From: Rhodospirillales bacterium
GTDB taxonomy: Bacteria > Pseudomonadota > Alphaproteobacteria > Rhodospirillales > Casp-alpha2
Assembly: GCA_021775095.1 (NCBI GenBank)
Contig: JAJFII010000084.1
Span: 34,996-98,995, forward strand
DNA length: 64,000 bases
Direction of reading: 5' to 3'
Made by a program: the position numbers and the translations under genes. The notes beneath the pieces are model-generated. The model saw only the letters and a program-made list of their open reading frames with translations. It ran no database searches and was not told the origin of the DNA. Shown piece after piece: positions 63,497 to 64,000 of this stretch. How positions within the stretch are numbered: the first letter of the stretch is position 1; each line of letters opens with the position of its first letter.

Positions 63497-64000
63497 TCTC
63501 GCCCGTCAGCAGTTTTTCTGCTTCGTTATCTCCAGTGTCCGGTGGCAGTGTCGATTACCTGTGGCAGAAATACTTTAAAATGTTCCGGTTCTTGCCGTCT
63601 ATAAATCCAATGTAATCTATGAGAAATATTGAAAAGGAAGGGATCCTCACAAAAGATCCATAGGCATACAAGGGAATTATTTGAACGATAAAACGCACCG
63701 AAGTTAGCCCGGTATAACTATTAGGAATGCATATCAGAGACCTTCGTCATTCGACACGAAAAATTGGCTTTAAAATCTAAGGTCAGGACCCATTAATTTC
63801 ATGCAATTCTGTTTGTCCGTAAGCTTACGAATACAAGAAAACAAGCGCAAGGACATGCCGGACCTATTCGAGCCTTGTTTTCGCACAAGGCGTGAGCTTA
63901 CGGACAAACCCCTTGGGGCGGGGCGCTTTATCTCTCTGGCTTCGTTGAAAAAACTTGAAAACCGTGGGGTTTCCTGCGTCTTTCCGCCTAACCGATAAGA
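63497..64000 (+). other. Region downstream of merR without a convincing gene
   Basis: A 40-codon frame overlaps the merR stop by ATGA, but it has no family similarity that I can see. A 65-codon frame at 63801-63998 coincides with a large inverted repeat and is not convincing as a gene. The window ends before any boundary of the island can be seen. Confidence 0.4.
63811..63909. repeat. Large imperfect inverted repeat with a nested hairpin
   Basis: GTTTGTCCGTAAGCT begins both arms (63811-63825 and, inverted, 63895-63909). The arms continue with ACG and AAAACAAG matches separated by an internal loop, leaving about 28 nt at the tip. A second small hairpin, CCTTG/CAAGG (63873-63890), lies within the right arm. 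No integron attC consensus was recognised. It could be an island or element end, or an RNA structure. Confidence 0.55.

Noticed and set aside
63427..63615. 62-codon frame overlapping the end of merR
   Set aside because: It overlaps the conserved metal-binding end of merR in another frame and has no similarity that I can recognise.
63811..63909. Integron attC site
   Set aside because: The arms do not show the attC core sequences and no integrase or cassette structure is visible.
63801..63998. 65-codon frame near the right end
   Set aside because: It coincides with a large inverted repeat and has no supported start or family.
1..64000. CRISPR arrays, tRNA and rRNA genes
   Set aside because: No regularly spaced repeats and no tRNA T-loop or rRNA-like sequences were recognised by eye. 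A tRNA-finding program would be needed to exclude a missed tRNA.

Overview
The window looks like the chromosome of an alphaproteobacterium. Supporting signs are an imuA-imuB-dnaE2 mutagenesis cassette preceded by a direct-repeat LexA box (GTTC, 7 nt, GTTC) of the alphaproteobacterial type, a monomeric NADP isocitrate dehydrogenase, gltBD, a TRAP transporter, and many oxidoreductases and importers typical of a free-living heterotroph that scavenges organic acids. Genus cannot be fixed from the sequence alone.

Positions 1-51,020 are ordinary, fairly GC-rich chromosome dominated by catabolism and uptake. In order: the end of a methyltransferase-regulatory protein; a creatinase-like M24 protein coupled to a C-N hydrolase; icd; a D-2-hydroxyacid dehydrogenase next to two GMC oxidoreductases; an FkbM methyltransferase; gltBD; an LLM flavin oxidoreductase; a six-gene minus-strand operon (DHDPS-family lyase, NMT1-type ABC importer, 2-hydroxyacid dehydrogenase, enolase-superfamily enzyme) with a divergent AraC regulator; a Cys/Met-metabolism PLP enzyme; a LysE exporter; a possible operon of TRAP transporter, formylglycine sulfatase/phosphonate-ester hydrolase and ketoglutarate-semialdehyde-type dehydrogenase; the SOS mutasome; a hipBA toxin-antitoxin pair; a fumarylacetoacetase-fold hydratase; and the yejABEF peptide importer.

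Positions 51,020-64,000 form a mercury-resistance island with visibly lower GC. Its left edge is a truncated IS481-type transposase that interrupts a tauA-like gene. The island carries merA, merB, merT, merP, an extended MerF-like protein and a merR-type regulator. It also has non-classical members: a TVP38-family membrane protein, three small membrane proteins with CC or CxxC in the first membrane segment, a CcdA-like plus TlpA-like thiol relay, a class III nucleotide cyclase, a LytTR membrane regulator and two unknown membrane proteins.

The most striking observation is that five separate promoters in the island share one MerR-type operator. Each has a -35 TTG element, a CCTGTA...TACAGG-like palindrome and a -10, with exactly 19 bp between -35 and -10. 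Each lies a short distance upstream of a different gene or operon: TVP38; small CC protein-CxxC protein-merA-small CC protein; ccdA-tlpA; merT-merP-merB-merF-like; and the 91-residue protein divergent from merR. This points to a dispersed, multi-unit mercury regulon that includes a periplasmic disulfide-handling branch. No tRNA, rRNA or CRISPR array was recognised.
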